DNA of 31,608 bases, from IMG/VR virus record IMGVR_UViG_3300038960_000076, positions 1 through 31,608 of that record; one strand, written 5' to 3'. The notes under the pieces were generated by a model. It saw only the letters and a list, made by a program, of their open reading frames with translations, was not told the DNA's origin and searched no databases. Within the stretch, counting starts at the first letter, position 1; every line of letters starts with the position of its first letter. Position numbers and translations under genes: made by a program. Shown here piece after piece: positions 19,329-27,654 of the stretch. This stretch comes from a virus.

Positions 19329-19709
19329 TTATTTAATTGTATATCCTGACGGTTGTGTAGATAATTGTGGTATCTTGTCAGGCTGATTGCCTTCTAATAT
19401 ATCTTCTAAATTTTTTTGCACGTACCAAACGACTGAGCCTATTACGTTATCTCTAGTAAAGGTATCAACCATTTCTTTTAAACTACAGCCAAACTGCAAC
19501 AACAAAGAAGTTGCTTTACCATCGCTTCTGGCTTCTCTATCTAAAGTTGATTCCGACTTTTTTGTCCGTACCCATATCGCTACGACAGTTATGCCAGTAT
19601 TTGTGGTTATGTAATCTAGTGTAACCCTGTAGAATACATTGTCTATATTCAAAGGAAAAGTCATGCACTGCATTCTGTTAGGGATTTCCATTCTAGCCAC
19701 GTTACTCAT
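19329..19709 (-). CDS. 126-residue protein, possible TSCPD-like domain
   Basis: Begins MSNVARMEIPNRMQCMTFPL. The pattern KSESTLDREARSDGKATSLL, then LQFGCSLKEMVDTFTRDN is reminiscent of the TSCPD domain found in or near ribonucleotide reductases of alphaproteobacteria (..LLLQxGxxLExI..). The C-terminus is Gln/Pro/Ser-rich. It overlaps the DUF3310 gene by eight bases, and the grouping with a nucleotide-related protein supports, but does not prove, a nucleotide-metabolism role. Confidence 0.55.
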   Translation of the reverse strand: MSNVARMEIPNRMQCMTFPLNIDNVFYRVTLDYITTNTGITVVAIWVRTKKSESTLDREARSDGKATSLLLQFGCSLKEMVDTFTRDNVIGSVVWYVQKNLEDILEGNQPDKIPQLSTQPSGYTIK

Positions 19710-19908
19710 AATCTCTTTCTATTATCATTTCTAAGTAATGTATAGCTTTTTCTATATCTTCTCTTTTACCCTTGTATTTATGCCTGCAAACGTACTTGAT
19801 TACGTTGCCTTCTGCGTATGCTAGATTATTAGCATTGATAAACTCAGCAGGTTGTATGATAAATCTTTTGTAATGATCGCCTTTTATTTGTTTGTCCAGT
19901 GTCTTCAT
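19702..19908 (-). CDS. DUF3310 protein (nucleotide kinase-related family)
   Basis: A 68-residue protein beginning MKTLDKQIKGDHYKRFIIQP and containing EGNVIKYVCRHKYKGKREDI, the family signature (HY...IxPxEFI, GNxIKYVxRxKxKG..EDxxKAxxYL). DUF3310 proteins are widespread in phages; the family is related to the T7 gp1.7 nucleotide kinase. Here it would act in nucleotide supply. The start is ATG 19908, which overlaps the upstream TGA (ATGA); the longer GTG 19914 start is less likely. Confidence 0.85.
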   Translation of the reverse strand: MKTLDKQIKGDHYKRFIIQPAEFINANNLAYAEGNVIKYVCRHKYKGKREDIEKAIHYLEMIIERDYE

Positions 19909-20609
19909 GGACACAATTTATTCCATCTTCCACCTTTATTCAACACCATTGGTAACAATTTTGGCTGACTGTTAATAATTATACCACAGCCTATTATGGG
20001 CCTGTCTTTAAATACTTTGTCGTAGGCAAAAGCCAGTGAATCTTTGTCTATTAAACATCCCACCTGCATAGCCCATAAAAGCGATGAAGGGTTACCCCAA
20101 TATGATATGCCATACTTTGTATGGTAGTGGCCCTGCACGTAGCAGGTTCCCTGCTTTTGTCCAACAGTCATGATGTTTGCTGATTTACCGTGATGAAAGT
20201 GTACGTCATTACCATCTGGCAATCGGATAGTAAGTTCGTTATGCCATTTCCATCCAGGACCAACCTCTAATACTTCGTTGTACCCACGCATATATGCTCT
20301 GGGTAGTCCTGCTTTGAAAGCTCTACGGTATGCAAGTGATCCATGGTTGGAGTGTAGCAAGTCTACTTCAGGCCAAAGTTTTTCAATCTCATGTATTGTT
20401 CTTCTTGCTTGTTCTAACTCATCACCTGCGCTTGGCAAGTCACTATCTTGCCCATGAAAATTTAATCCGTGCTTGTCACACTCATCGCCAATATGCACCA
20501 CCCTATCAGGTTTGTATTTTCGCCTGATAGAAGAAAGGAAAGGTAGTAAATCAGGGTGGTGATATGGACAATGCGTGTCTGATATAACCAGTATGCACTT
20601 GTTTTTCAT
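19905..20609 (-). CDS. Calcineurin-like metallophosphoesterase
   Basis: A 234-residue protein with a complete set of metal-binding motifs: DTH (11-13), GDE (41-43), NHG (88-90), FHHG (138-141) and GHYHT (160-164). It therefore hydrolyses phosphoesters, on DNA, nucleotides or a small molecule; the substrate is unknown. It is the first of three linked genes (with DUF3310 and the TSCPD-like gene). ATG 20609 has no clear ribosome-binding site. It is intact and of normal length for small phage phosphoesterases. Confidence 0.88.
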   Translation of the reverse strand: MKNKCILVISDTHCPYHHPDLLPFLSSIRRKYKPDRVVHIGDECDKHGLNFHGQDSDLPSAGDELEQARRTIHEIEKLWPEVDLLHSNHGSLAYRRAFKAGLPRAYMRGYNEVLEVGPGWKWHNELTIRLPDGNDVHFHHGKSANIMTVGQKQGTCYVQGHYHTKYGISYWGNPSSLLWAMQVGCLIDKDSLAFAYDKVFKDRPIIGCGIIINSQPKLLPMVLNKGGRWNKLCP

Positions 20610-20628
20610 GCTTGAATTTGTACTTGAT

Positions 20629-20645
20629 TTGCACTAGAGGTGCAA
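20629..20645 (-). other. Hairpin TTGCAC-N5-GTGCAA between XhlA-like and phosphoesterase genes
   Basis: A perfect 6-bp inverted repeat with a 5-base loop just after the stop of the 65-residue gene. There is no U-run after it on the minus strand (ATCAAG follows), so strong termination is unlikely. It could be an RNA-processing or partial termination site between fibre/lysis and enzyme genes. Confidence 0.35.
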
Positions 20646-20647
20646 GA

Positions 20648-20845
20648 CTACATAAGGGTACGTATAATTAGGTAGCACATTTGTAAGAAAACAGTAGTTC
20701 CTATAAACCATACAAGAGTTCTCAGTTGTTTCATATCTTTTTCGATATGACATAAATGATTATCTTTCAGAGTTGTTAGCTTTTGATCTAACAGTTCTAG
20801 CTTACCCTCTATACGGATAATAGCTTCTCTGTTTTCTTGTTCCAT
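20648..20845 (-). CDS. XhlA-like coiled-coil protein with C-terminal membrane anchor
   Basis: Begins MEQENREAIIRIEGKLELLD; residues 1-40 form a coiled coil (RIEGKLELLDQKLTTLKDN), residues 45-64 a transmembrane helix (LVWFIGTTVFLQMCYLIIRT). The layout matches XhlA-type proteins, which act with holins in cell lysis, and similar tail-anchored helper proteins. It shares TAATG with the upstream gene. It could alternatively be a small tail-associated membrane protein. Confidence 0.6.
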   Translation of the reverse strand: MEQENREAIIRIEGKLELLDQKLTTLKDNHLCHIEKDMKQLRTLVWFIGTTVFLQMCYLIIRTLM

Positions 20846-21096
20846 TAGATAGTTTGATTAGCTTTGAAGTCTGCCCACGCAGCTTTTACAGCATCAGTCC
20901 ATACAGCATTTGCTACTGCTTGTACTTCTGGATCTTCACCAGATATATCATCATCAGGGTGTTTAACATGTCTGTGTGGTGAACGTGATATTTCTTTGTC
21001 ATCTTCTTTGATAACAGTATCAGTTCTAACTTGTATAGCTTTGTATTGTCCAACGACCTCTATCTTTGCTATTTCTGTTTCTTTTGTTATTGCCAT
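20845..21096 (-). CDS. 83-residue fibre-associated small protein (MAIT family, copy 1)
   Basis: Begins MAITKETEIAKIEVVGQYKA and continues IQVRTDTVIKEDDKEISRSP, ending VKAAWADFKANQTI. I recall this protein (KIEVVGxYKAIQVRTDTVI) from marine phages, next to tail fibres. Two or three strands precede a C-terminal helix. It shares a 25-base initiation region and a similar C-terminus (AYADLKAN in the partner) with the 106-residue gene at 21717-22037. It may be a fibre chaperone or tail accessory. Confidence 0.65.
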   Translation of the reverse strand: MAITKETEIAKIEVVGQYKAIQVRTDTVIKEDDKEISRSPHRHVKHPDDDISGEDPEVQAVANAVWTDAVKAAWADFKANQTI

Positions 21097-21109
21097 TGTT
21101 TTCTCCTTA
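21085..21109 (-). repeat. 25-base repeat at a translation start, copy 1
   Basis: Reads TAAGGAGAAAACAATGGCAA followed by TAACA on the minus strand, covering the ribosome-binding site, ATG and first codons of the 83-residue gene. An identical 25-mer lies at 22026-22050, at the start of the 106-residue gene. Such identity outside the coding core shows recent duplication or recombination. Confidence 0.8.
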
Positions 21110-21119
21110 TTAAAATTAT

Positions 21120-21707
21120 TTATGCTGTTTTATATGTAATTGTAAAATTTATATCTGAATCAGCAGCAGTGGTTAAATTTGAAACAGCTAAAGTGCCATC
21201 AGTTGAAGAATCAACTACGTTTCTAAATAAAAGTCTTGTGGAATTATTATATGCGGCAGTTGTGACATAACCAGTAAAGTCTACTGAATCAACTTCAGCA
21301 GTCCCTACTACATGACTAAAAAAATCATTTGCAACTGAAAAAGGTAGTCCTTGAAATTCTAAATTGTTGCTTGATGTCATTCCACTTTTTGTGATATTAA
21401 ACATATTAACCATAACCGTAACCACATTTCCTACTTTTACATAAACACCAGTTTTATGTTCTATTGAAGCTGTATTTCCACCTGATTGTGCGTCAGACAG
21501 AACTGGTGTAAAAGTACCTTCCTCATAATCATCAAGCAAGTTAGATGCTGTAGCAGTAGTTACACCTAAGTGTACACCTTTACCAGATGCACTAAATGTT
21601 ATGTTATCTGTTAGTGTTGCTCCACCATCCTTTAATGTTACGCTATCAATAGCCACACCATTAGCTGATGTCTTTTCTGATATTGTATCTACTCTTATTT
21701 CACTCAT
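21120..21707 (-). CDS. Tail fibre protein (short), shared N-terminal anchor
   Basis: A 195-residue protein starting MSEIRVDTISEKTSANGVAI, the same opening as the 389-residue fibre (SEIKVDTISENTSANGVAID). A DDYEEGTFTPVL motif (59-70), frequent in phage tail-fibre and spike proteins, follows, then a beta-rich receptor-type C-terminus. The shared first 28 residues probably attach the fibres to the same tail site, while the C-terminal parts differ. AGGAG lies before ATG 21707. Confidence 0.75.
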   Translation of the reverse strand: MSEIRVDTISEKTSANGVAIDSVTLKDGGATLTDNITFSASGKGVHLGVTTATASNLLDDYEEGTFTPVLSDAQSGGNTASIEHKTGVYVKVGNVVTVMVNMFNITKSGMTSSNNLEFQGLPFSVANDFFSHVVGTAEVDSVDFTGYVTTAAYNNSTRLLFRNVVDSSTDGTLAVSNLTTAADSDINFTITYKTA

Positions 21708-21716
21708 GTATTACTC

Positions 21717-22037
21717 CTATACGTCTTGTACGTTTGATAGCTGGTCGTTAGCTTTTAGGTCTGCGTATGCAAGTTTTATTGGATTGTCTGTTGCATCTAA
21801 GCTGTAGTCGATTTTAAAGTGATCTACATGACGATTAGATATACGCATAGTTTTTTCTTTTGCTTCATCATCACGAGTGTCTTTATCTTTATAAATTAAA
21901 ACATCATAGACTAATTTCCATGCAGTAGTGCCATCGTCATCTACAACCATCTTTTTAACATACGCTTCAGGTATTCTTACATAAACATCTGTAAGAACTG
22001 TACCCTCATGTGTTGTCATGTTTGCTGTTATTGCCAT
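21717..22037 (-). CDS. 106-residue fibre-associated small protein (MAIT family, copy 2)
   Basis: Begins MAITANMTTHEGTVLTDVYV; an alternating strand pattern (KMVVDDDGTTAWKLVYDVLI) is followed by KTMRISNRHVDHFKIDYSLD and a C-terminal helix (PIKLAYADLKANDQ). Its first codons and ribosome-binding site are identical to those of the 83-residue gene, and both have an H-rich middle and an A-x-A-D-x-K-A-N end. It lies between two fibre genes, so it is probably a fibre accessory or chaperone. Confidence 0.6.
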   Translation of the reverse strand: MAITANMTTHEGTVLTDVYVRIPEAYVKKMVVDDDGTTAWKLVYDVLIYKDKDTRDDEAKEKTMRISNRHVDHFKIDYSLDATDNPIKLAYADLKANDQLSNVQDV

Positions 22038-22050
22038 TGTTTTCTCCTTA
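22026..22050 (-). repeat. 25-base repeat at a translation start, copy 2
   Basis: Identical to 21085-21109 and again placed so that it holds the ribosome-binding site (AAGGAG), the ATG and the first codons, here of the 106-residue gene. Flanking bases differ (CTAAGG against AATAAGG on the 5' side). Confidence 0.8.
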
Positions 22051-23217
22051 GTTTAATAATTTTATATCGTTTTGTTCAAGTATCTCATTGGCTTTATCTT
22101 CACCAACTGCTGCTTTAGCTAGTTCATAAACAGCATTAGCAAGTCTTTGATGTTTTTCGTATTGTTGCCAGATAGCACCATTATGTAGCCTTTGCATACC
22201 AGTTACATTGATAAAGTGATTTGGTGTGCCATTTTCTTCTCGACCAACGAGTTTCATCTCTGCCAACTTTTCGTGATTATAAGAAATGAACTTGTCAAAC
22301 TTAGAGTCAATAACGCCTTTACCATGAGATAAGTCATAAGCTCTAACTAAATGAGCGTCTTCATATTTATCATAAGTGCTAATAGAAGATGAGCCATCAA
22401 CATGAATATCGCCCTCACTATCAATTATAAACCTTATGCTAGTACCGTCAGATACACCAAATAAATTAGCGTTCGCTCCTCCGTTAGACGGAGCAGTTGA
22501 ACTTGTGCCTGTTCTTAACCTAGCTTTTAAATTGATCGGTACATTTGCGTTAGTTGCTTTTGATGTGTTATTTGTCTCAAAATATGATTGAAGTTCAAGG
22601 GCAGTTGTTCCAGCATCAGCAAAACCAAAAAGAGCAACTCCACCGTTAGATGAATTAGCTTTTTGTATGGCACCATAAGTATCCGCTTCTGCTGCTCCTG
22701 TAATTCCATGAGCAACATCTGAGTTTTTAAAAGTCATGGAGAAACCATCATTTGCGTTGTGATCTAAAGTAAGACCACCAGCATCAGCATCAGGAGTACC
22801 TTCACCACCAGTTGCAAACTTACCATCATTTTTTATTGTTAAACGACCAGTGTCATTTGTGCCTAATATCATATCATCATCTACTTTGTTTATTATTTTA
22901 AACTGATCAAATGAGTCAATTTGCACCTCACCTTTTGTGGTTGTTCCATCCTGTAAGTTTATTGTTGGAGTCGTTCCATTTAGTAAAGTTAAAATACCAC
23001 CGTTTGCCATTATGAAAGAGTCTTCTCCACCAGTTTTGAAATCTATCTGGTCATCTGTGTCAGCACTTATGGTTGTGTCACCGTCTGCATCTAGTACAAC
23101 ACCATCTGATACACCTTGTACATCAACTGCACCATCTTTCAATATAACACTGTCTATAGCTACACCATTTGCACTGGTATTTTCACTAATAGTGTCTACT
23201 TTAATTTCACTACTCAT
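22048..23217 (-). CDS. Tail fibre protein with conserved C-terminal region
   Basis: A 389-residue protein. Residues 2-29 (SEIKVDTISENTSANGVAID, then SVILKDG) match the 195-residue fibre. The middle is a beta-rich repeat region (DADGDTTISADTDDQIDFKT). The C-terminal 110 residues are a distinct helical segment (YDKYEDAHLVRAYDLSHGKG, then NHFINVTGMQRLHNGAIWQQ) that I recall at the ends of other marine phage fibres and that may help folding or trimerisation. AAAGGAG lies before ATG 23217. It overlaps the 56-residue gene by eight bases. Confidence 0.8.
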   Translation of the reverse strand: MSSEIKVDTISENTSANGVAIDSVILKDGAVDVQGVSDGVVLDADGDTTISADTDDQIDFKTGGEDSFIMANGGILTLLNGTTPTINLQDGTTTKGEVQIDSFDQFKIINKVDDDMILGTNDTGRLTIKNDGKFATGGEGTPDADAGGLTLDHNANDGFSMTFKNSDVAHGITGAAEADTYGAIQKANSSNGGVALFGFADAGTTALELQSYFETNNTSKATNANVPINLKARLRTGTSSTAPSNGGANANLFGVSDGTSIRFIIDSEGDIHVDGSSSISTYDKYEDAHLVRAYDLSHGKGVIDSKFDKFISYNHEKLAEMKLVGREENGTPNHFINVTGMQRLHNGAIWQQYEKHQRLANAVYELAKAAVGEDKANEILEQNDIKLLN

Positions 23218-23380
23218 CCTTAGTCTCCTTTAATTCTTCTTTTAATATATTAATATAGCCTTGTTGGGCAAATCTTAGATCCTGCATATGTTTAGATACA
23301 CGCACTACTTCTTCCAAAGCTGACTTAGCTTTGTTAGATATTTTAGTTTCGTCATATTCTTTGTTGTCTAGTGTAAACAT
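23210..23380 (-). CDS. 56-residue helical protein between two fibre genes (DUF6447-like)
   Basis: Starts at ATG 23380, sharing a base with the TAA of the upstream fibre (TAATG); a longer frame from 23395 would need an unneeded overlap. Begins MFTLDNKEYDETKISNKAKS and continues ALEEVVRVSKHMQDLRFAQQ GYI, a helical hairpin. The pattern (FTLDxKEYD...LSxxAKxxL...A...Y...L) recalls DUF6447-type small proteins. A fibre chaperone is a fair guess from its place between fibre genes. Confidence 0.55.
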   Translation of the reverse strand: MFTLDNKEYDETKISNKAKSALEEVVRVSKHMQDLRFAQQGYINILKEELKETKDE

Positions 23381-24645
23381 TATCGCACCAACCATTCTTC
23401 AACACTATCACTAATGTCTCTCATTTTAATCCAATTTGTTCCTGTTGGTTGTCCTTTAAGCATTCTTAATTTACCCATAAGACCAATAGCATCCCACTCT
23501 TTTCTATCTTGTCGCCTTACGTAGGTTTGTGTGCTATCCCATTCAGGATTTAATTTTTTTCTGGTAAATTTATTGCCGTCTACATCAACCACTCTAACTG
23601 TAGCGTCACTTGGAACAGTTACATCAGATGGTATTCTATCTGTTGCATAAGAGTGTTGTTTTATTTGATCTTCGCCATCTAAATTTTTGTAAGTTTCAGT
23701 CCATTCAGTTGAAGTATATTCTTCTAAAATATGATTACCAAAATCATCTTTTAAATATTTAGATTTCCATTTATCATCTATGTCAGAGTCTCCTATTACA
23801 ACTGGTAAAGCAGAAACAACTCCAATTATTTTAGAAGCATCATCACTATCGGTTGCTTTAACAATTTTATTACCATCTAAAACAACAGAATACCCTCGTC
23901 TATCTTCACTAGAGGAATTACCATCTTTCCACTCAAACATCTCTGCATAGTCAGCACCTCCTGTTGTTACTGACCCACCATCAATTGATAAACTACCTGC
24001 TCCATTAAAAATAAACTCATTGTCAGAAAAAGCAGTAGAACTTCCATTACCAGAAACACCTCTAAATAATCTATAAGCCGAACTAGATGCAGTTACGCAT
24101 GATATTTCCGCTACTGAGACTGAACCATCCAAACTTCCATGTCTTATTTCAGCACCAAAAGCACAACTTTTGTCGTTTCTAGATACATGAAGTTTTTGAC
24201 TATCTTCAGCAGAAAGAGTATCTCCAAATAATGCTTGTCCATGACTATGTATTCTAAATTGTTCTGTTGTAGTTCCAGCTTGTGCTACACTTACAGAAAA
24301 ACGGGCGGAGTTAGTAGCTCCATCTGTTGTGACACTTGCTATTGCCAAATCAACATCGGTATTATTACCAAATTGAATTCTTCCTACACTTTGTGAGGTA
24401 TTACTATCATTTCTTCTAATTTGTATTCCATGACCGCCACCTGATGCTGGGGTCTCGATTTGTAAAAAATCGTCAGTATGACTAGCAGAATCATTAACAA
24501 TTAATTTTGAACCAATCATTGTGAAAGCATTAGTTCCGCCTACCTCAAATACTAACGTATCATCTGTAGCTGACGATATACTGGTATCTGCATCATCATC
24601 AAAGTCAATCTTGTTATTAACTCCGTCTATTTGTATTCCTGCCAT
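23380..24645 (-). CDS. Tail fibre/appendage with Peptidase_G2 self-cleaving chaperone domain
   Basis: A 421-residue protein beginning MAGIQIDGVNNKIDFDDDAD. Residues 1-220 are beta-rich repeats of the receptor-binding shaft. From about 229 comes the Peptidase_G2 intramolecular chaperone domain: GGADYAEMFEWKDGN, SEDRRGYSVVLDGNKIVKAT, SKIIGVVSALPVVIGDS, KYLKDDFGNHILEEY and, towards the end, TQTYVRRQDRKEWDAIGLMG. In the phi29 and GA-1 gp12 appendages this domain directs trimer folding and then cuts itself off. The mature fibre would therefore be about half the translated length. AAGGAG precedes ATG 24645. Confidence 0.85.
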   Translation of the reverse strand: MAGIQIDGVNNKIDFDDDADTSISSATDDTLVFEVGGTNAFTMIGSKLIVNDSASHTDDFLQIETPASGGGHGIQIRRNDSNTSQSVGRIQFGNNTDVDLAIASVTTDGATNSARFSVSVAQAGTTTEQFRIHSHGQALFGDTLSAEDSQKLHVSRNDKSCAFGAEIRHGSLDGSVSVAEISCVTASSSAYRLFRGVSGNGSSTAFSDNEFIFNGAGSLSIDGGSVTTGGADYAEMFEWKDGNSSSEDRRGYSVVLDGNKIVKATDSDDASKIIGVVSALPVVIGDSDIDDKWKSKYLKDDFGNHILEEYTSTEWTETYKNLDGEDQIKQHSYATDRIPSDVTVPSDATVRVVDVDGNKFTRKKLNPEWDSTQTYVRRQDRKEWDAIGLMGKLRMLKGQPTGTNWIKMRDISDSVEEWLVR

Positions 24646-24655
24646 TTGTTTCTCC

Positions 24656-25360
24656 TTATATTACGACAACAGTAGAATTAGAGCCTACTGTAATAACTCC
24701 TGTTACACTTACTGGACCGACCATAAACATATTCTGACTGGTCAAAGTAAATGTGTTAGATATTGTGTTTGAATGTATAAATGAACCGCCAGCACTTTGC
24801 AAGGCAAACGCCCCTGCTGATGAGACTTGTAGTCTCTCTGTGCCACCAGTATCAAATCTTATTGTATCATCATCAGAACTTTCTTCTACTTGTATCTTAG
24901 TATCGTTGTCTCCATCAACAACTAACTCAGATGATGAACCTTGTATGCCTAGTTCTATTTTCAAAGGTGTGCCAGTACCTGCAATAGTCTGTGAAACATT
25001 AATAGTATTGGTTGGGTTTGAAAATGCTGAAGATACAATCGTACCTTCTGTTACGTTGCCAGCACTATCTGTTATACGAATAGCTCTACCTGCATAGTAT
25101 GTAGCTGTCAGGTCTGTGCTTGTAGCTGTAATAGTTATGGTATCAGAGTCTGATCGTGCTACTGTGTAAGTGCCATCACCATCACCAAACTCATAAAAGC
25201 CTTCACCGATTTGGTTATACATACTACGGATGTTAGCCATAGTCTCACGTGCTGCATTGTTTACATTAGAAGGAGCCATACCTTCAGAAAAATTTACAGT
25301 TTGCGTGTCAGTGTTGTTACCTGCGGTTGTGCTGTATTTACCTACGCCTGTTCCTGCCAT
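24656..25360 (-). CDS. Tail fibre or spike adaptor protein
   Basis: A 234-residue protein whose N-terminus, MAGTGVGKYSTTAGNNTDTQ, then FSEGMAPSNVNNAARETMAN and IRSMYNQIGEGFYEFGDGDG, is typical of phage fibre N-terminal anchors (xxPSNVNxAxRExM). The rest is beta-rich (YTVARSDSDTITITATSTDL), ending in a hydrophobic strand. It lies directly after the large ejection protein and before the other fibres, so it may be the proximal fibre section. TTAGGAG lies before ATG 25360. Confidence 0.75.
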   Translation of the reverse strand: MAGTGVGKYSTTAGNNTDTQTVNFSEGMAPSNVNNAARETMANIRSMYNQIGEGFYEFGDGDGTYTVARSDSDTITITATSTDLTATYYAGRAIRITDSAGNVTEGTIVSSAFSNPTNTINVSQTIAGTGTPLKIELGIQGSSSELVVDGDNDTKIQVEESSDDDTIRFDTGGTERLQVSSAGAFALQSAGGSFIHSNTISNTFTLTSQNMFMVGPVSVTGVITVGSNSTVVVI

Positions 25361-25368
25361 GCGTTCTC

Positions 25369-27654
25369 CTAATCTTCTTTTAAATTAGTTGCTTTAGCTG
25401 CTTCGTTTGCTAATATTGCAAACACTGCATTGTATGCCTGTGACACATCCATATTTTTGTGTCCAACGATAAACTTTTTACCTCTATCTGATGTTAATAT
25501 TTTACCAATACCTGCATTTATTAATAATGATTTAATTGCAGAACCTTTCAATTCTTTGGCTTGAGCAACAATAGATGCCGATTCTAAAGATGCACCTACA
25601 TCTGCTGCGCTGTTTACAAAAGGTAAAACATTATTAATATCTTTTAACATTTTAACCTCAGATGGATCTAATACATTTAGAAGGCCTTGTCTTTCGTAAT
25701 CTTTTAAAACATTTGAGTATCTAGCAGGGTCTACTACATTGATACCAGCAGAAGCTCCAGTTTGCGCTGTTGATGTTGAGTTTGCAAAAATATTATCAAT
25801 TACACCTGCTCTAAATTTATTTAATGTATTCTTATCAAATTGTTTAACAGCGTTTTGCACTAATTGTCCTGCTTGTTTATTTGACAAAACTTGATCTATA
25901 AAAGGTTGTGCAAATTTAGCGTCAGATACTTGTGTTAAATTATTTTTTTGTATTTTGTATATGTTATTAACGGCCTGTAAAAAATTTTTAGACTTGCCCT
26001 CTAGTATTGCTTGTATTGATTGTTGACTAGTGTTTTTAATATATCCCAAATTGTTACTGTTGTCTAAAAATTCTGCTATAAAAGCATCTTGAACTCTGGC
26101 CCAATCTGCTCTTGTTTTAATACCTGCCTGACCGCCTGATCCAAGATACGGTTTACTTGTTTTGTAATAAAATGCTTTTTTAGCTTTGTTAATTAAAGTA
26201 GGACTATCTAGCTGAAATAATCGTTGCGCAATAATCTCTGGACTATCTTTACCTATAGAATTAAAAAACATTAACTCATCAAGTGTGTTAAATCTTTGCC
26301 TTGCTAATTTATTTGCATTTTGCCATGCGTTTAAAAACTTTTTATCTGTGCTTTGCACATTTTCTAATGTATTAACTATTGCTGATCTTAACGAAACTGC
26401 CTGAGCTTGTGCAAGTTTACTGTAATCACCTTCTCTAGCAATTGTTAAAGGGTAGGCTCTTTCTCTAAAAGCATTTAATATTTGAAAATTATAATTTGCG
26501 TCAGGTATCTCTAAGATTTCATTAACAACTTTTAAAAGTTCTGTTTCCAAAGGTTTAACATTTATGTCCTCACCTTTTGCATTTACAGCCTGAACTCCTT
26601 GTTTAAGTTTAGCTGCTACAGATTTAAGGTTATCTATATCATACACAATATCATCGCCTCCAAGTAACGATTTTGCAGCAGCGTAGGCTGATCCTACTTT
26701 TACCTGACTAGCGTTTTCATATTGGCCTATGGCCTTAAGTATTTCATTACCTGCTTTTTGTGTAGATACAAACTCTCCTCTTTGCATTAATTTTATTGCA
26801 TCTCCAACAGCTTTATTTTCTATCTTTGCAACTTTAGTTACTAAATCGTCATAGTTAGTTGGGTTGATTTCTTTCATGTAAGCATTAATTTGTCTTCTTT
26901 GTGCAGCTACTGCATCACCAATAGAGCCTGTAGTACCCTCAACTTGACCTTGTAATTTTCTAATAAATGGACTTGTTACTAATTGTCCTACTGTAAGGTC
27001 GTTATATATGCCTATATCTTTCGCAGATTGTTGTCCTATTCTTGCTTCAGGGCTTACTTTTGCTAACCCTCCACCTTTAAAAGCATTTATTAGTCTTTGA
27101 ACAAAGTGACCTACACCACCTCCACCAGCTTCAATCAATCCTGTTATTAAGGGTCTTTGCACATATGCCTCCATAGGCGTTTCTTTTTGTATTCCAAATA
27201 CTTCTTGTATGGCCTGATTGGCTATTTCTGTGCCTGATCCTGACAAACCAAATAAAGCTAAAGTTTGAGCTATGTTAGTAGGATTTTTTGTAGCTAAAGC
27301 AATTGCTGTGGATGTAACAATTTCTGGAGACTCACTAATTGCTTCAACAATATCTGTCATAAATTCTTTTGGATCATTTAAACTTTGCAAAAATGGTTTA
27401 TCCACAACTGAATATGAATCCTCACTTGTTTTTCTAAATGCAAGTTTCCCATTTATAGTCGTAAAATCTCCGTCTGGGTAAAGACTGTTAAATATAGAAG
27501 CCTTTTCCTCAACCGTATCTCCATAGCCAACAGCTACTCTATCTTTAAAACCTAATGGTGTAGTTAAAACATCGCCTGTTGCTGGATCTTGAACATAACC
27601 CTGACCCAATTGTGTATTCTTTTTATAATCTAAATAACCGTCAAAACTAGCCAT
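25369..27654 (-). CDS. Large internal virion/ejection protein
   Basis: A 761-residue, mostly helical protein starting MASFDGYLDYKKNTQLGQGY. A hydrophobic stretch near 120-145 (TSTAIALATKNPTNIAQTLA, then LFGLSGSG) could enter the membrane, and a Gly-rich patch (LIEAGGGGVGHFVQ) follows. Long helices rich in Ala, Lys, Gln and Asn make up the rest. Its size, composition and place between the smaller internal proteins and the fibre genes fit the large ejection protein of short-tailed phages, delivered into the cell with the DNA. I see no transglycosylase motif in it. Start TAATG-coupled to upstream. Confidence 0.7.
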   Translation of the reverse strand: MASFDGYLDYKKNTQLGQGYVQDPATGDVLTTPLGFKDRVAVGYGDTVEEKASIFNSLYPDGDFTTINGKLAFRKTSEDSYSVVDKPFLQSLNDPKEFMTDIVEAISESPEIVTSTAIALATKNPTNIAQTLALFGLSGSGTEIANQAIQEVFGIQKETPMEAYVQRPLITGLIEAGGGGVGHFVQRLINAFKGGGLAKVSPEARIGQQSAKDIGIYNDLTVGQLVTSPFIRKLQGQVEGTTGSIGDAVAAQRRQINAYMKEINPTNYDDLVTKVAKIENKAVGDAIKLMQRGEFVSTQKAGNEILKAIGQYENASQVKVGSAYAAAKSLLGGDDIVYDIDNLKSVAAKLKQGVQAVNAKGEDINVKPLETELLKVVNEILEIPDANYNFQILNAFRERAYPLTIAREGDYSKLAQAQAVSLRSAIVNTLENVQSTDKKFLNAWQNANKLARQRFNTLDELMFFNSIGKDSPEIIAQRLFQLDSPTLINKAKKAFYYKTSKPYLGSGGQAGIKTRADWARVQDAFIAEFLDNSNNLGYIKNTSQQSIQAILEGKSKNFLQAVNNIYKIQKNNLTQVSDAKFAQPFIDQVLSNKQAGQLVQNAVKQFDKNTLNKFRAGVIDNIFANSTSTAQTGASAGINVVDPARYSNVLKDYERQGLLNVLDPSEVKMLKDINNVLPFVNSAADVGASLESASIVAQAKELKGSAIKSLLINAGIGKILTSDRGKKFIVGHKNMDVSQAYNAVFAILANEAAKATNLKED

